Assembly (NCBI RefSeq): GCF_009730915.1
Contig: NC_052475.1
Location: 25,915,016-25,979,015 of the forward strand
From: Dioscorea cayenensis subsp. rotundata
Taxonomy: Eukaryota; Streptophyta; Magnoliopsida; Dioscoreales; Dioscoreaceae
Reading direction: 5' to 3'
DNA length: 64,000 nucleotides
Shown in pieces: positions 37,609-52,424 of this stretch. The notes beneath the pieces are model-generated. The model did no database searches and was not told the origin of the DNA. It saw only the letters and a program-made list of their open reading frames with translations. The translations under genes and the position numbers were made by a program. Each line of letters starts with the position of its first letter. Position 1 is the stretch's first letter.

Positions 37609-39883
37609 ATGAATATTTTTTTGCAGAATATATTGCCTGAAGTTTCAGAAAAAGATGAGTATGTTGATTGGAGAGGAAGGAGTGTGCAACCAAACAAGCA
37701 TGGTGGCAAGAAAATGGCTCTCTTGGTTTGCTGTAAAATCATCTCATCTCCTCCTTTATATATACATATATTTCCAGCCAACTCAAAAATGGCTGGCCTT
37801 CTTTGAATTATTTAGTTATTTCTAATATTTTCAATTTTTTTTGGCAGAGTTCTCTTATCTATTTTAACAAGGTTTTTTTTTTTATAGCTAGACTGCTAAA
37901 AAAATATGTTTAAATACTTTCACAGAGGAAAACATGAAAAAAATATCATTAATACAAATTTGCTTGAAGCTCTTGGTTTAATGGATATTAATAAATAAGC
38001 TTATATATATAATTTTATATGCAGTGACAGAGATACTGGAAAATATGGTGCTTGTAGCAAACATATCAAATTTAGTGGTTTACTTCCACTCAAACATGAA
38101 GTTTACAATCCCAGAATCCTCAAATATGTTGACAAACTTCACTGGAACATGCCTTCTCCTTACTCTATTCAGTGGATTCATTGCTGACTCTTTTCTCAAG
38201 AGGTTTTGGTGCATCATTCTATTTGGCATCCTAGAACTTTTGGTAATATTATTATCTTCATTTATTTTATTTTTATTTTTTAATTTTGTTCCTCATATTT
38301 AACAAACATTAATTTAAAGTATACTGTAATTTACAGGGTCTGCTTATATTGACAATCCAAGCATTTGAACCATCACTTAGACCAAAAGAAGGAGAGAAAA
38401 CTTCAAGCTCTCAGGAAGCCATGCTGTACATTGGGCTGTCTGTAATGGCTTTGGGTGTGAGTGGAATAAAGGCTAACTTAGCATCTCATGGTGCTGATCA
38501 ATTGGACCCAGTGATACATGGTCAGCAAATCATCACAAGCTTTTTTAATGGCTTTTTCTTTTGCCTTTGCACTGGGGGAATGCTTGCTGTTACTATCTTG
38601 GTTTGGATCCAAGTCAATAGAGGATGGAAACTAAGCATGATTCTTTGCACCATCTTCCTTTTTCTTGCTATTTTTATTTATTCTTTGGGTTTCAAGTATT
38701 ACAAACATAAAGTTCCAGGTGGAAGCCCTTTCACCAGGATTTTCAAGGTAACCACCAATCTATTCATGTTCAATATATATACATATTTTTATATTTGGTG
38801 GTCATACTATATATATATATATACACATGCATATATATATATATATATATGTAGATAGATTATATATGTAATTAAGTACATAGTTTTGTTTCTGCTTTTC
38901 AGGTACTTCGGTTGAGTTTTATTAACAGAAAACAGTACTCTCAGCAAAGTGAAGACAGTATAAGAGGAAGTAATGCAAAAAAATTCAGGTATTTTTCTTT
39001 TGTTTCTTATTCCAAGTCAAGTTATTTAAAAAACCAAACCATGTGCTGTTATTCACTAGTTCATCACTTTTTAAGAGTATTAATTTCCAAACATAATACA
39101 CACAAAAAAACCCAATAAATGTACAGGTTCTTGGAGAAAGCCATTATTGTTGGTGGACATGCAAGTACAGAACAAGTAGAAGAAGCAAGATCATTTCTAA
39201 GACTCCTACCAATATTTGGCAGCACAATAATGATGAACTGCTGCCTTGCCCAGCTCCAGACATTCTCAGTCCAACAAGGCCTTCTCATGAACACAAAAGT
39301 CTCCAACTCCTTCTCCATCCCTCCTGCCTCCCTCACTGCAATCCCAATCTCATTCATGCTCCTATCTGTCCCAATCTTTCACCACCTCTCCACCTCCCAA
39401 ACAATAACCAAACTCACAGGAACCACCTTGTCATTAAAACCTCTCAAAAGAATTGGTGTTGGCCTTGCTCTTGCAAGCTTCTCAATGACTGTGGCTTCTC
39501 TTGTGGAGATTAAGAGAAGAAGAGCTTATTCTAATGGTGGTCATCAAATCAGTGTCCTTTGGCTTAGTTTTCAGTACTTGTTGCTTGGTGTTTCAGATAT
39601 GTTTACTTTGGCTGGGATGTTGGAGTTCTTCTATTCTGAAGCTCCTGAGACTATGAAGAGTGTTTGCACTTCACTCTCTTGGTGTTCAACTTCAATGGGT
39701 TTTTTCTTGAGCTCTATTCTTGTTTCTATTGTTAACAAAGTGAGCAAGAGAGTTAGTGGGGAGGAGTGGTTGGCAGAGAGCTTGAATGCAGGTCACTTGG
39801 AGTTTTTCTATGCTCTTCTTGCTTTGCTTAATTTGCTCAACTTCTTCAACTATCTTTGTTGGGCTAAATGGTATTCCAAGTAA
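37609..39883 (+). CDS. NRT1/PTR family (NPF) transporter
   Basis: NPF proteins are 12-helix major-facilitator carriers moving nitrate, peptides or hormones, usually with protons. Exons: 37609-37732, 38025-38242, 38337-38747, 38903-38988 and 39127-39883, total 1596 bases, 531 residues. Family marks are VDWRGRSVQPNKHGG before helix 1, TNFTGTCLLLTLFSGFIADSF, GIKANLASHGADQLD and the late FSIPPASLTAIP and FQYLLLGVSDMF segments. The helix-1 proton motif ExxER/K reads E-I-L-E-N (44-48), so the basic residue is lost. The NPF4 clade, which contains ABA and gibberellin carriers, also lacks this motif, and the rest looks most like it, but subfamily is not certain. The start is the in-frame ATG at 37609; a splice acceptor-like TTGCAG lies just after it, so a short upstream coding exon is possible. 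Confidence 0.9.
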
Positions 39884-40885
39884 TACTTTTTCTAGTGTTC
39901 TTTTGTGCATGGGTGTGCTGCCCACTTTTCAAGCCAATGGTTTCCTGAAAAAAAATCTTATTTGGCCCTTTTTCATTTAGTTATTTATTTATGTATGGGA
40001 GTGGTGGACTTGTTTATATGTTTTGCGGCATTTGTATATTAAATTAGGATATTATAAATTCTTGATTTATGTCTATCTGTTTTTTAAAAAAATGTACCAT
40101 AAGAAAAACATGGTTTTTTTTTTTTTACCATGTAGATTAAATTTTAATACATTCTTATAGTCAGTCTGAGACCTTGGATACCCAAGGGGTCTTTAATCAT
40201 TTTCATTGTATTTGCATTCATTATAGCTAGAGTTTTTTTTATGATCAATCATGAAATTCCGCATGTCATTGATACAAATAATATCTAAATATCAAATACG
40301 TCTTGTATGTGACCGAAAAAGAACCTGAGGGAAAATCAAAGAAAGAATTTCTTCTTCTTTTGCAAAATTTTTTTTGTAATAATCTTGAAGAATTTGGAAT
40401 TTTTTTTAAAACAAATTTACCTCCTCTTGTTCTCTATTTCTATTTGATTATTAAAATAAATAAGATTTATTTCAATAAATTCTTATATGTTGTTTGTATT
40501 TGTATTTAACAGCAACAAACAATGCATCCAAAAATTATAGGGATGGGCAAGTACATAGGTATACCAAATTAAATAACTCAGTAGAAAAATCTTTCTTACT
40601 ATGTAACTTTAAAAAAGAGGAATCATTTCTCCCACACATGATTTAGATGTGTGTTTTTTAATTGAGAGACTCGAAATTCTTTTAAATGCAAAGCACGTGA
40701 GAATAATTTTATATTTCACTCCATGTAAAAAAACAATTCATTGTGTTATAATAAGTAAAAGACAATTTTTTACTGTTCAATCTTGCCCATTGTCCAACGG
40801 GACCGCATTTCAAACTCGTTTTCATCACTACTCGTAATACTCGAACCTTTGGATCACTCGCTGAAAAAAATATATTCGGGGTATT
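39884..40885. other. Non-coding stretch downstream of NPF
   Basis: 3' untranslated region then AT-rich DNA, including a 7-base perfect stem (ACATGGT and ACCATGT) around a T run at 40108-40133. No gene is seen. Confidence 0.5.
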
Positions 40886-40890
40886 ACTAC

Positions 40891-43546
40891 GATTCATGAT
40901 GAAGATTTTTTTGTACGAGTAATTTTTGGTGAGAAACCCAAGTGGAAAGAAACGAGGGACTTGAATGTAAAAAGTTTTTTTAAAATATTTTGGGTTAAAG
41001 AATAAATGAAAAGGATGGACATGAAATGTTTATGGAAACCGAGGACTGAAAGGTAAGATGGAAGGGATCTTTTTAAAATGTTGTGTTATAACCTGGGGAC
41101 CGTTGGGTAATTTGAAAGGACCTTTTGAGAATACTATTTCATAATTCAGGGATCATTGGTGAGTTTTTCAGAGACTGTTTTGTAAGAAATTATATTTTGA
41201 GGGACTAAAAGTGAATTTCGGCTGAAAACTTAAGTTGGAGAAAACTCTAGATTTTTGATGGTTCATCTTCTTCTCCATCTCCGTACTACAGATCTAGAGA
41301 AGAAAAAAATGAAGAAATGAGAGGAAAATAGGATATTTGAGGTGGAGAACTTGGAGATCAGCGAGAGAGTTCACTGAGTCCCTTTGGTAAGGTTTATTTT
41401 TGGTTTTAAATGATGTATAAATTTTTAATTAAAAAGCTTGAGCAACCATGCTAAATTTTTAGTTTGTTTTTTTATGAGTTTAGTTTGGTTTTGAATGGTA
41501 AAAAGCATGGTTTATCGTTGATTGATGTTGAATACTTGAAGTTGTTTTCGAAAAACCTCAGATTTGTGATGAAATTCCTGAAAATGGAGATGAGATTACG
41601 GGATCATCGTAGTAGAATCACTGTAGCACCGAGATTAGGGTTTGGTTTGATTAATTAAATTGATGATGATGATGATGATTAGGAGGTTAATGATAATGGT
41701 TAGATTGAAATGGGTTGAGTTAGCCAAGTTGATTTGGTTGGATCAAACCAAGTTGGAATTGAATTGGTTGAATTGAATTGATTTGGTTGAGAAGGGCTTG
41801 ATCAAATCAGTTGAGATGGTTTAGGGTTTGGTTCAGTTGATTTGGGTTAAGGGTTTTTGGACTGAACCAAGTTGGTTCAATGGATTTTTGAATAAGAATT
41901 GAGTTGGTTCAAGCTGGTTCAGTTTGATTGAGTTTTGGTTCAGTGCAATTAAGCTTGGTTCAGTGCAATTGAGCTTGGTTCAATGGAATTGAGATTGGTT
42001 CAGATTGGTTTAACGCGTGTTTAGTCTAAATTGAGTTGGTTTAAGTGCAATTGAAAGCCAGTTGGATTATGCAAGGTCGGATTTTTAACCGATTGGAGTG
42101 AGTGGGCCCAATAGAGAGTTGATTATTATTTTTTTGTATTTTCTTTTTGAGTTTAAATATATTATTTATTTTTATTATATTATTCTCATTAGGGTGTTGT
42201 TCGGGTCTTGGGAGGGAGTTCCAGGTCTAGCAAAGGAACCCAAGGACACCGAGTGAGTTGGTAGTGCCTATTATTTTTAAATAAATAAATTATTTTTTTA
42301 TTATTTTTGAAATAATTGTTTAATGGCTAGTATTTTTGGAAATAAATGTTTAAATATTTCATTTTATCATGTTTAATTACGTATAAAGGTCGAAATATAC
42401 TTATATTTATTTTTCCCTACGATGTGCCATGATAACCGTATTGATACATCGAGCTTTTGTATAATTATACGTGATTTGTGAATAGTGGAAATACATGTAT
42501 ATGTGATTTAATTATTCAATTCATGTATTTATTTTTTTGGATGGGTACATATGTCGCTTTGATTTGGAATGATTTGTGAAATCATGCTGCAGTATTAAAA
42601 TGTTTTTTTACCGACAATATTTGTGGAACCGGTTTTCATTCCCCGGTATAGGAATGGTATTATGGATCTTTACCCTGGTATTATACATCGTTATACTTTT
42701 TGGCATCGGGCTTTTCGTGGAAAATAATGTTTATTTCGTGATGTGAATACTTGTCCCTAGAAAAGGATCCCCGTGTTATGATTTATACGGATGGTATTAT
42801 TGTTGTATTTACTTGATGGTTTTGATGGCGACGGGCCAAGGCCCGACTCATCGAGAGTGGGTCCCCACGGGCCGACCCTTTAGAGGTGGCGTGGTGGACC
42901 CGAGTATTACTTCACGAGGGCCGCTCGGTGGGAGCGAGAGCCCCGGACCGGATATTCATCGGGTAGCCGGGGTCACCGACCGCTGAACCGATGGGTCAAC
43001 GTTAGGACATGAGTTCCTCGACGGCTCGAACCTAGCCACGGCCACTGCGAAGGTTTAGAGAGTTTTCTAGACCATGTTATGCTCGGGTGAGTGTTGGGTA
43101 TTGTTTTATTTTTGAATTTGAAATTTATGTTATTTTTGAATCGTGATGAGGCGAGTCTCTTACAAAATTTGTGTTTTCGAGAAAAATCAAATCGATGTTG
43201 ATCTATGTTGAATTTATGTTTCAAAAAGTTCTTTAAAGATTAGTATTTTGCTAGAATTCAGTATTTTTTGGAAAAGTTGGAAAAATTATTTCGAGCAGCT
43301 TGGTATTTATATACTTGATATATAATCGTATTTAAGTATTTGAAATTATTAAGCCACTACCGACCAACTGAATATGCTGTAGCTGCAGGAGCAGGACCCT
43401 AGATTGCCTGATCGAGTATAGAGCTAGTCAGGTTGAGTCCAGGATTGCAGTTTGATTTGGTTTTTGAGAGGCGTCAGTTTCCAGTTAAAAGGGATTTTTA
43501 ACTGATGGGTGCCACATTTACCTCGGTGGAAGGGGTGGGTGTGACA
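40891..43546 (+). mobile_element. Probable 2.66-kb solo LTR (Ty3 chromovirus type)
   Basis: The 3' end reads GGGGTGGGTGTGACA, like Tekay/Del-type LTR ends, and is followed by ACTAC (43547-43551). The same ACTAC lies at 40886-40890, a candidate 5-base target duplication, though the element then begins GATTC rather than TG, so its first base may be lost. Inside are phrases common in plant LTRs (CAAGTGGAAAGAAACGAGGG), a 20-base tandem repeat and a GC-rich 42830-43080 part with a CpG-containing spacer. There is no protein-coding frame, gag or pol. Confidence 0.55.
41920..42000. repeat. 20-base tandem repeat, about four units
   Basis: Units start at 41941, 41961 and 41981 with the pattern CARTGSAATTRAGMTTGGTT; a slightly altered copy precedes them. 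The surrounding 41700-42060 is rich in looser TTGGTTCA/TTGAATTG variants. Confidence 0.85.
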
Positions 43547-43551
43547 ACTAC

Positions 43552-44658
43552 TGACACAATTTTCTTAGGTAATCTACCATTTAATTGAAACTAGATCGAA
43601 AAACTTGCCGTCATATTTTCCCATTTGAACCAATTTGGCCACATATATTCTTTTTTTCCCCATTTTAAATAAAGTATTTTGTGTATTCATTTTAAAAGTA
43701 TATATATATTTTTAAAATACATGCCCAATTTTTTGTTGCTCTTAAACAACTTTAGGCACCAATTTTTATAAAATATCTTTTATTTTGCCAAACTTTGAAT
43801 ACTCCAAAAACCCAAAACCACATATTTCAAAATTTTGCATCGCTTAAGTTCTTAGCCCAACAATACTCTACCCTCCTTAATTCAGGTGAGACATGAATTC
43901 AGACGGGACCTTCACTCAGGTGAAACATGAATTCAACTTCCCGTCTTTTGGAAGAGTAAGGTTGCGTGATAGGTTGAGCGTGTTCTTTGTGATAAAGACT
44001 ACTTTCTAAAAAACTAGTCAACATATACTTCTATGGCTATATGCCTGATCAAGCAATATTCTTAAATTTGCATCAAATAGTTACATATATTGAATATATA
44101 TTTTTTATCTATTTAATTATATCGTGAACTAATAGATTTTTATTTAAAAAAATTTATTATATTTAACATCACGTATTTAAATTATATGTTGATTAGAAAT
44201 GAAAAGTATTTAAAAAATATTTTAATTTTAATTTAATTTTGTTTAAAATCTCTTTGTAATTATATATCTACAATTTACTTATAAGATATAAAAGTAAAAA
44301 TAATATTTATATGTATTCTATAGTAATTTACATGAATAAATACAACAACTATAATTTTATTTTAAAAAATGATTTAAATACATGAGAATATTATATGTTG
44401 ATTACCATATCAGTGAGTAGAATGTGTATTGATTCACGTTTTTATAAAACAAATGTGTTTTTAATTTTTAATTTTAATATTTTTTTTAATAATTTCGTTA
44501 AAAATAGAAAAAACGAAATAAAAAAAAACATGTTATAAAAATTAAAAGAAAGATTTTTATTTTTATTTTTACGTATTATTATTTTTTTTTTCGGGGGGCA
44601 AGGCATGGGAAAATAATAATAAAAATAATAATTTCAACACAAAGGGTCCCAGGTCTCC
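43552..44658. other. AT-rich stretch upstream of uS7
   Basis: Very AT-rich with T and A runs; no gene recognised. The last part is the distal promoter of the ribosomal protein gene. Confidence 0.5.
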
Positions 44659-44667
44659 AAACCCTAA
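44659..44667 (+). promoter_or_regulatory. Telo-box of the uS7 gene
   Basis: AAACCCTAA, the telo-box typical of plant ribosomal protein promoters, about 107 bases before the ATG. A reversed copy (TTAGGGTT) lies near 44727. Confidence 0.75.
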
Positions 44668-44773
44668 TTACCTGATACCTCTGCTTCCCTTCCCGCCGCC
44701 GAGTTCCCTTCTCTTCGTCTTGCGCTTAGGGTTCCGTTCTAGCTTCTCCTCGCGTGCTAGCTCGGCGGCGTCA

Positions 44774-45561
44774 ATGGCGACCCAAACTGATGTCAAGCTT
44801 TTCAATCGTTGGTCCTTTGATGATGTTGAGGTCTGTTTGCTTGTCCTTTTTTTTGGATCTATTTGGCTTTATTTCTCTTTCTGGGCGGTTTTTGAGGTTT
44901 GAATGCCTGTTATTGTCGATCAGTGCTTCATTTTGCTTGAATGGTGGTTTTTGTTTTAGTTTGTTGATCTATTGAGTTGTTGATCTATTTTCTTTCTTCT
45001 TCTTCTTTTTCTTTGTGAATTGGTGTGATGTGAGTGTCAAGACGGTGACTTTTTGAACGATTTTTTTGGCTAAAAGGTTCTGTTTTGGCGCATGAGATGA
45101 GATCATTCTGTTTTAGTTTGCTGATAGCGTGAGTCGGAACATGGTATGATGTTATATGAATGCTCACAGGTTTTCTGCTCACAAATATCTTTTGTGTGGT
45201 TTTTTTTTATATTACATTTAAAGATTTTAAAGAATTTGTTAGACGAAGCTTTCTGCTTCTGTGCATGATATCGAAGATATTCTGTGTTGTTGTTGTTTAA
45301 TAATTGAAATAAGGGATGCGAAGGTGTATTTTTGGATTTTGAGCTTCTTTGAGATTTGGCGTAATACCTTACTTCTGTGGAAGTTTGGTGCTTTTACTGA
45401 AGATTAATCAGTTGCTCTTATTGAGGAGACTGCAATTTTGATTGCTAAGCAAAAACCGGAGGCAAAAGGATGATTTCTGTGTTTTTTATTGTTTAGGAAC
45501 TAATTTTAGAATACCAGATAGTGTAGCGAGTTACAATGAAGTGGAGTGATGGAGAGCAACA

Positions 45562-45599
<38 letters not shown>

Positions 45600-47675
45600 G
45601 TATGTATATAAGAATTCAGGATTGTTCCTCTACCATTAAAACTTCAGTGACTTGCTGCTTGAATATCACTATAGGTAGGCGCATTGAGAATTTGTTACAT
45701 AGTCAATCTCTGTTAGCCATTTTACTTCTTTGGGAAATGTGATTATTTCAGCGGAATTTGCCTTTTCTGTTAGATGATTTTAAGTTAATCCAAGAATAAT
45801 CCTCCTTCATGGAGGATAGAATACTGCTCCCTGTGCGTGGTTTCAAGGAAATAACTAGTTACACTAGATTTGATATACAGTGGCAAATGAGATAAAGTTA
45901 TAAGGAAGAAATTGTGGTCAGGTTTATATAAATTTATTATGCGTCTCACGAGGATAAGGAAGTAGTATTCTATGAGTTGCCCGCATTGCAAAGCATTTTT
46001 TTTAATGATGGATGCGCATGTCAAATCATATCTGACCAACTTCTTCTAATGTGACCCATTTGCAAAATTAGACGTCCTAATTTTCTTGATCATGTTCGGC
46101 ATCATCTGCACTCTCTGTCTGTGTATGTTGTTCTGAAAAGTTTTATGCAGTTCTCTTAAGCTTGGTGCATTCAAATAAACTGTTTTAAGTCATTTTATTG
46201 CTGTGCAGGTCAGTGATATGTCACTGAATGATTACGTTGCTGTGGTTCCAACTAAACATGCCACCTATCTGCCTCATACTGCTGGGAGATACTCTGTCAA
46301 GAGGTTCAGAAAGGCTCAATGCCCTATTGTTGAGAGGCTTACAAATTCTCTGATGATGCATGGTCGAAACAATGGCAAGAAACTCATGGCTGTTCGCATT
46401 GTTAAACATGCAATGGAGATTATTCATCTGCTGACTGATTTAAACCCAATCCAAGTAATTGTGGATGCTGTCATTAACAGGCAAGATTTATTCTCATCCT
46501 GGTCTGTGATTTTGTTAAATAATTTCTGGGCAGGCATGTACCTGTATACTGCTCTAACTAGTCAAACTAAGATGTGGTGTTATCTTATGGTTAAATTAAT
46601 TGTAGATCAAGATGATTTTTTAAATAGAAATATATGTAAACCTTAGCATTATTTTTGGCATAACCAATCTAGCAATTAATATGGAATATGAGGCAGAACC
46701 TGCATATCGATGTCGACAATTTCATCATGAGAAACCTGCTTCTAACTCTTTGTCGTGATACTGTTTGATGTGTTGGGTTAAAGGTTCATTTGGTAATATC
46801 GGGTTATATTATCGTGATTTGGGTCTGTGGCAGAATGACTTGTCCTTTATCTTAAGGGCAAAGGTATATCTATATTTAGGAAAGTGTACAGTTTTAGTTT
46901 TGGTATTTTGCTTATGTTTTTAGAAAAAAAGTTTAGATATGCTTATGGTAGTTATATAATCAAACTGCCATATCTGGTCAGATATGTTTGATAAGATTGT
47001 AAATTGATTTCTATATGTAGATTAAGCACTAGATCATCAAGTAATTTAACCTTCTCTACTGCATAAATGAGGTGACTTGAGGATTTTGAAATACATCTCT
47101 CTTTCGGTGATGGTTTGTGCAAGCATTCTTCCTCTTTATTTATTTTTATTTTGATCATTTTAGCAAGTATGTGATTATTAAACACTTCATTTTCTTTTAC
47201 TTGTATAATCTTGACCTGAATAAGGCAAAATGCTAGTGAACTGTTATCGATTTCTGTTATGTTCTCAGCGGGCCAAGGGAAGATGCAACTAGGATTGGAT
47301 CTGCTGGTGTTGTTAGAAGGCAGGCAGTTGACATTTCCCCCTTGAGGAGGGTCAACCAAGCAATATACCTACTCACAACTGGTGCTAGGGAAAGCGCATT
47401 CAGAAACATCAAGACCATTGCGGAATGCCTTGCGGATGAGCTTATTAATGCTGCTAAGGGATCCTCTAACAGGTTTGCTGACCTACATGCCTTTTGGAGT
47501 GTTTGCTTTTGCTTTCTTTATACAGGAAAAGATTAGTTCAGCTCTTGTCTTTAGTATGCATGAAATGTGTTTCTTTAGTACATGTTTCAAGAACTTGTGC
47601 TCATTATGTCTTTGTGACAGCTATGCCATCAAGAAGAAGGATGAGATTGAGCGTGTTGCCAAGGCTAACCGTTGA
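44774..47675 (+). CDS. RPS5: 40S ribosomal protein S5 (uS7)
   Basis: uS7 binds the 3' domain of 18S rRNA at the head of the small subunit near the exit site. Exons are 44774-44830, 46209-46480, 47269-47472 and 47621-47675, total 588 bases, 195 residues (plants about 195-207). Near-invariant segments are present: [58 protein letters not shown] and the ending [16 protein letters not shown]. The start [15 protein letters not shown] is the first ATG with the conserved body; the N-terminus is slightly shorter than Arabidopsis RPS5A. Intron 2 begins GCAAGA after AACAG, and only that donor keeps the reading frame with the acceptor at 47268, so it is a GC-AG intron. Telo-box promoter, co-expression with translation genes expected. 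Confidence 0.97.
45562..45609. repeat. (TA)n/(TATG)n microsatellite in uS7 intron 1
   Basis: An interrupted TA array with embedded TATGTA units. Confidence 0.95.
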
Positions 47676-49123
47676 ACTAATAGCCTGTGGTGTGGACCCA
47701 GACTTGAAATCCTGCCTGAGATGCTTGCTGATTTTTTTTTTCCATTTAATGTGCATGAACTCAGTAATTTTGTTTTAATATCTGTTTGTGTAACTTTGCG
47801 AACTCCAATAGTACCTTCTATCTGCTTGTTTTGATTTGGAAAGAGAGAATTGTTAGTTGAGAACTTGCAGCATTTATGGTTTAGTACTTGGCTCACTGCT
47901 GGTATTTACTCATTATACATCTATTTGGTTTGATGAGTCATTGCTTGCTTGTTTATCTCTGTTACGCCAGTTGAGGCAGCCAGAAACGGATAGTTTGTGC
48001 AAAATTTGCATATAAAAATGCTTATAGAATAGAGTAAAAAATCTTAGTTGCTTCAGGCTGAAATTGGCGGAGATTATGTTTGGCGAACAAGTGATTCTTT
48101 TGTTCTCACCTTAGTGTTATTATTATTATTATTATTATGTTTTAATTTTGTATCCGTTTCTTACAGCCCCCATTCCGTGCTTTGTTGCTCGTGCTAAAAA
48201 GAATTAAAATGTTATGCATTTACTACCTTCATCCTTTCAATAGGGAATTATTGATCGCCCACATTTTTAAAGCTCCAGACAAAGCATAATGCCAGAATGA
48301 GAAAAATGTCATGTGTGAAGGGACTTGACTTATTCTGTCCAATAACGCAGAAGACTATTAACCCTCAGACTGCTGGATTAACGGAGTATAAGCCATAAGG
48401 TCAAATTAGAGGTGCATAAAAAGGTAACGGGCAATTTAGGGGTTGAAAACATTTCATAAATTAACATCTACTTAAGAAGGGTAAGGAGAGTAATAACGTG
48501 AGATTTCAAGATAAAAGTACTAATTCAAAACAAGCATGACTATTTTATTAACATTTTCATTGTAAAGACAATAGAATTTCCGCCAAGAAAGTAGACATTC
48601 TCTATGAACGAGAACATAACGGGAGATAAACGTGAAAAAATAATTTTGTACAAGATAAATGCCTTTACGATATACTCTCCACTTTACCATAATTAAAAAA
48701 TAATAAAAAAAAATTCCAGCAAACCAGATCCAACACGCATCTCCAAAAAACCAAAACACTTCTTGATAGAAGAGGTGACTATAAAAGAATACCTATTAAC
48801 CAGAGGATATAAGCTAGCAGATTAAAGACTAATACTTTAAAATAGATTGTTCAGTTGATCTCATAGCCAAGTAGTTTGATCCATTGTACAGGGCATAATA
48901 TTTACTGCAACAATCGCTTAAATGCCATGGACAAACAACAAGATGCAAAAGGGGGTATAAGGTTCCAAAAAACACAACTTGAACAAATAGTAGAAGCAAA
49001 CACAGTACTTAAACAAAAATTGGTAATGAAATAGGTCTGAGATCCAAAATACAAACAAACACTAGCTGAAGAATGCAGTCTGAACAATAAAACTTAGCAA
49101 ACTGACAAAAATCTAGGGAAGCC
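47676..49123. other. Convergent 3' region between uS7 and eL32
   Basis: Contains the 3' untranslated regions of both ribosomal protein genes and, between, AT-rich DNA with (ATT)n at 48117-48137. No gene of its own. Confidence 0.6.
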
Positions 49124-50706
<1,583 letters not shown>

Positions 50707-51019
50707 TTCTCCTTCAAAAGATGAAAAAAAATCAGTAAACAAAAAATCGTCATGAAAACAATCCCAAATCCAAACAACAACCAAAACAATCTCAGATAAA
50801 CAGAACGAAAAAGATAAACTTACCTCAAATCACCTGCAAATACAAACCAGAGGATCTGCAAACAGGGAGTAGATAGTAGGATTAGATCAAATGAAAACGA
50901 GGAGAAAATGAATGAAAATCCAAACCCTAACTACAGAAAAGGGGCGAGATTAAAGAATAAAAGCGGATCAAAAGCTTACAGCGGCGTGTCTCCCTCTCCC
51001 TCTCACTCCCCGCGCTGTA

Positions 51020-51034
51020 AAACCCTAACCCTAG
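51020..51034 (-). promoter_or_regulatory. Telo-box of the eL32 gene
   Basis: AAACCCTAACCCTAG on the plus strand (TTAGGGTTT read in the direction of the gene), placed at the likely transcription start as in other plant ribosomal protein genes. Confidence 0.75.
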
Positions 51035-51058
51035 AGAGACCCGGTTGGACCAGCACTC

Positions 51059-51073
51059 TTATATATTTATAGT
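51059..51073 (-). promoter_or_regulatory. TATA box of the eL32 gene
   Basis: CTATAAATATATAAG on the minus strand, about 30-40 bases upstream of the pyrimidine-rich likely start region. Confidence 0.55.
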
Positions 51074-51241
51074 ACGTAATGCGGTCCTTATCAACCGTTC
51101 ATTCTGATCCGACGGCTATTCTGCAACAAAACTCGAGTTATGAAGTGGACGGGCTATTATTGTCATTTTGAATTGCTTTGTTTGTTTTTCTTTATTTAGT
51201 TTATTTTGCATATATAATTTTTAACATTTTATAATTAGATA

Positions 51242-51282
<41 letters not shown>

Positions 51283-51968
51283 AAAATTATTGAACCCATA
51301 CCTCACCCAATAGGCACTAGCTTTTGAGTGTTTTTCTGTTTTAAAAAAATGAACAAACACAATCTAAAAAAATAATTTTAGTGTTCCACCAAATCATACA
51401 ATAGATGTTGAACACACAACCCAACTGACAAACATATAACCAAATAATTTCAAGTTTATGAAAAATACATAACATATAAATACTGTCACGCTTTTGAAGA
51501 ACATCCGAGGCAGCATTTATCAAAAAAAAGAAAAAAATTGTGAGAAAATTGCAAATTTAAAACCTTAGTAGATGTGTGGGGGCTTTATGGAGGTTCTATT
51601 TTAGTGGTATAGCTTAAAAAAAACCTAAAATATTTTGATTGAAGTCATGGAGCATATAACTCACGATGAATGAATGTATCTTCAACTCGAATACATTATC
51701 ATGCCATTTTTTAATATACAAAATTATTCACATGTTCATCCTGTAGGTGTCTTCAACTTGTAAGTATAAAAAGTTAAAATTGGACGAATTTATCATCTAT
51801 ACCAAAAGAAACAAAATTTGATTTTTTTAACTCAAATGTGAGACTTTTAAGTGATATGAGAGAAAATACTACTCCCACAAAAATCACAAGTATTAACAAG
51901 TCAAAAAGAGTACTGTGGAATCTATTATAGAGTCAAATTATTCTTTCTTTAATGTAGGTGATTTATTC

Positions 51969-52005
<37 letters not shown>

Positions 52006-52344
52006 GGAGTCAGATGTGTTCTCCACTGTAACGGCCGGTTATCTTGTTTATCATTTTCTTAAAAATTATTGTTCTCTATTTAATCTCTGGCTTGGGGGGC
52101 TGTATGTTTAATGTATTCTTTTTTCTTGTTGTCTCTCGTATTGCTTTCCTTATGTTATTTTTCCTTTTTAGTATCAAGTGATTTGTCTATTTTTAATTGG
52201 CAAAAACGAGCAGTACACATTTACCAGCGGCAAATTAAAATTAACTTCCAAAATAATAAAATCAACAAACTAAACAGACCAATAATACCTTTCCCTCCTT
52301 CCATAAATACAAAATATAAAAAACACTCCCTCCTCAAGTCTCCC
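51074..52344. other. Intergenic stretch between eL32 and the DOMON gene
   Basis: AT-rich, with (TA)n at about 51246-51273 and 51976-52002. No gene or intact element is recognised. The right part is the promoter of the DOMON gene. Confidence 0.55.
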
Positions 52345-52354
52345 TATAAAAATA
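52345..52354 (+). promoter_or_regulatory. TATA box of the DOMON-b561 gene
   Basis: TATAAAAATA, 80 bases before the ATG, followed by an A/C-rich leader. Confidence 0.55.
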
Positions 52355-52424
52355 CAAGAAAGACCCATTCACCCACAACACCCCCTACCTTGAACCTTCA
52401 ACAACCACCTCCACCATCACTCCA

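Noticed and set aside
40108-40133. Perfect 7-base hairpin around a T run
   Set aside because: Short stems around homopolymers are expected by chance in AT-rich DNA; no function is supported.
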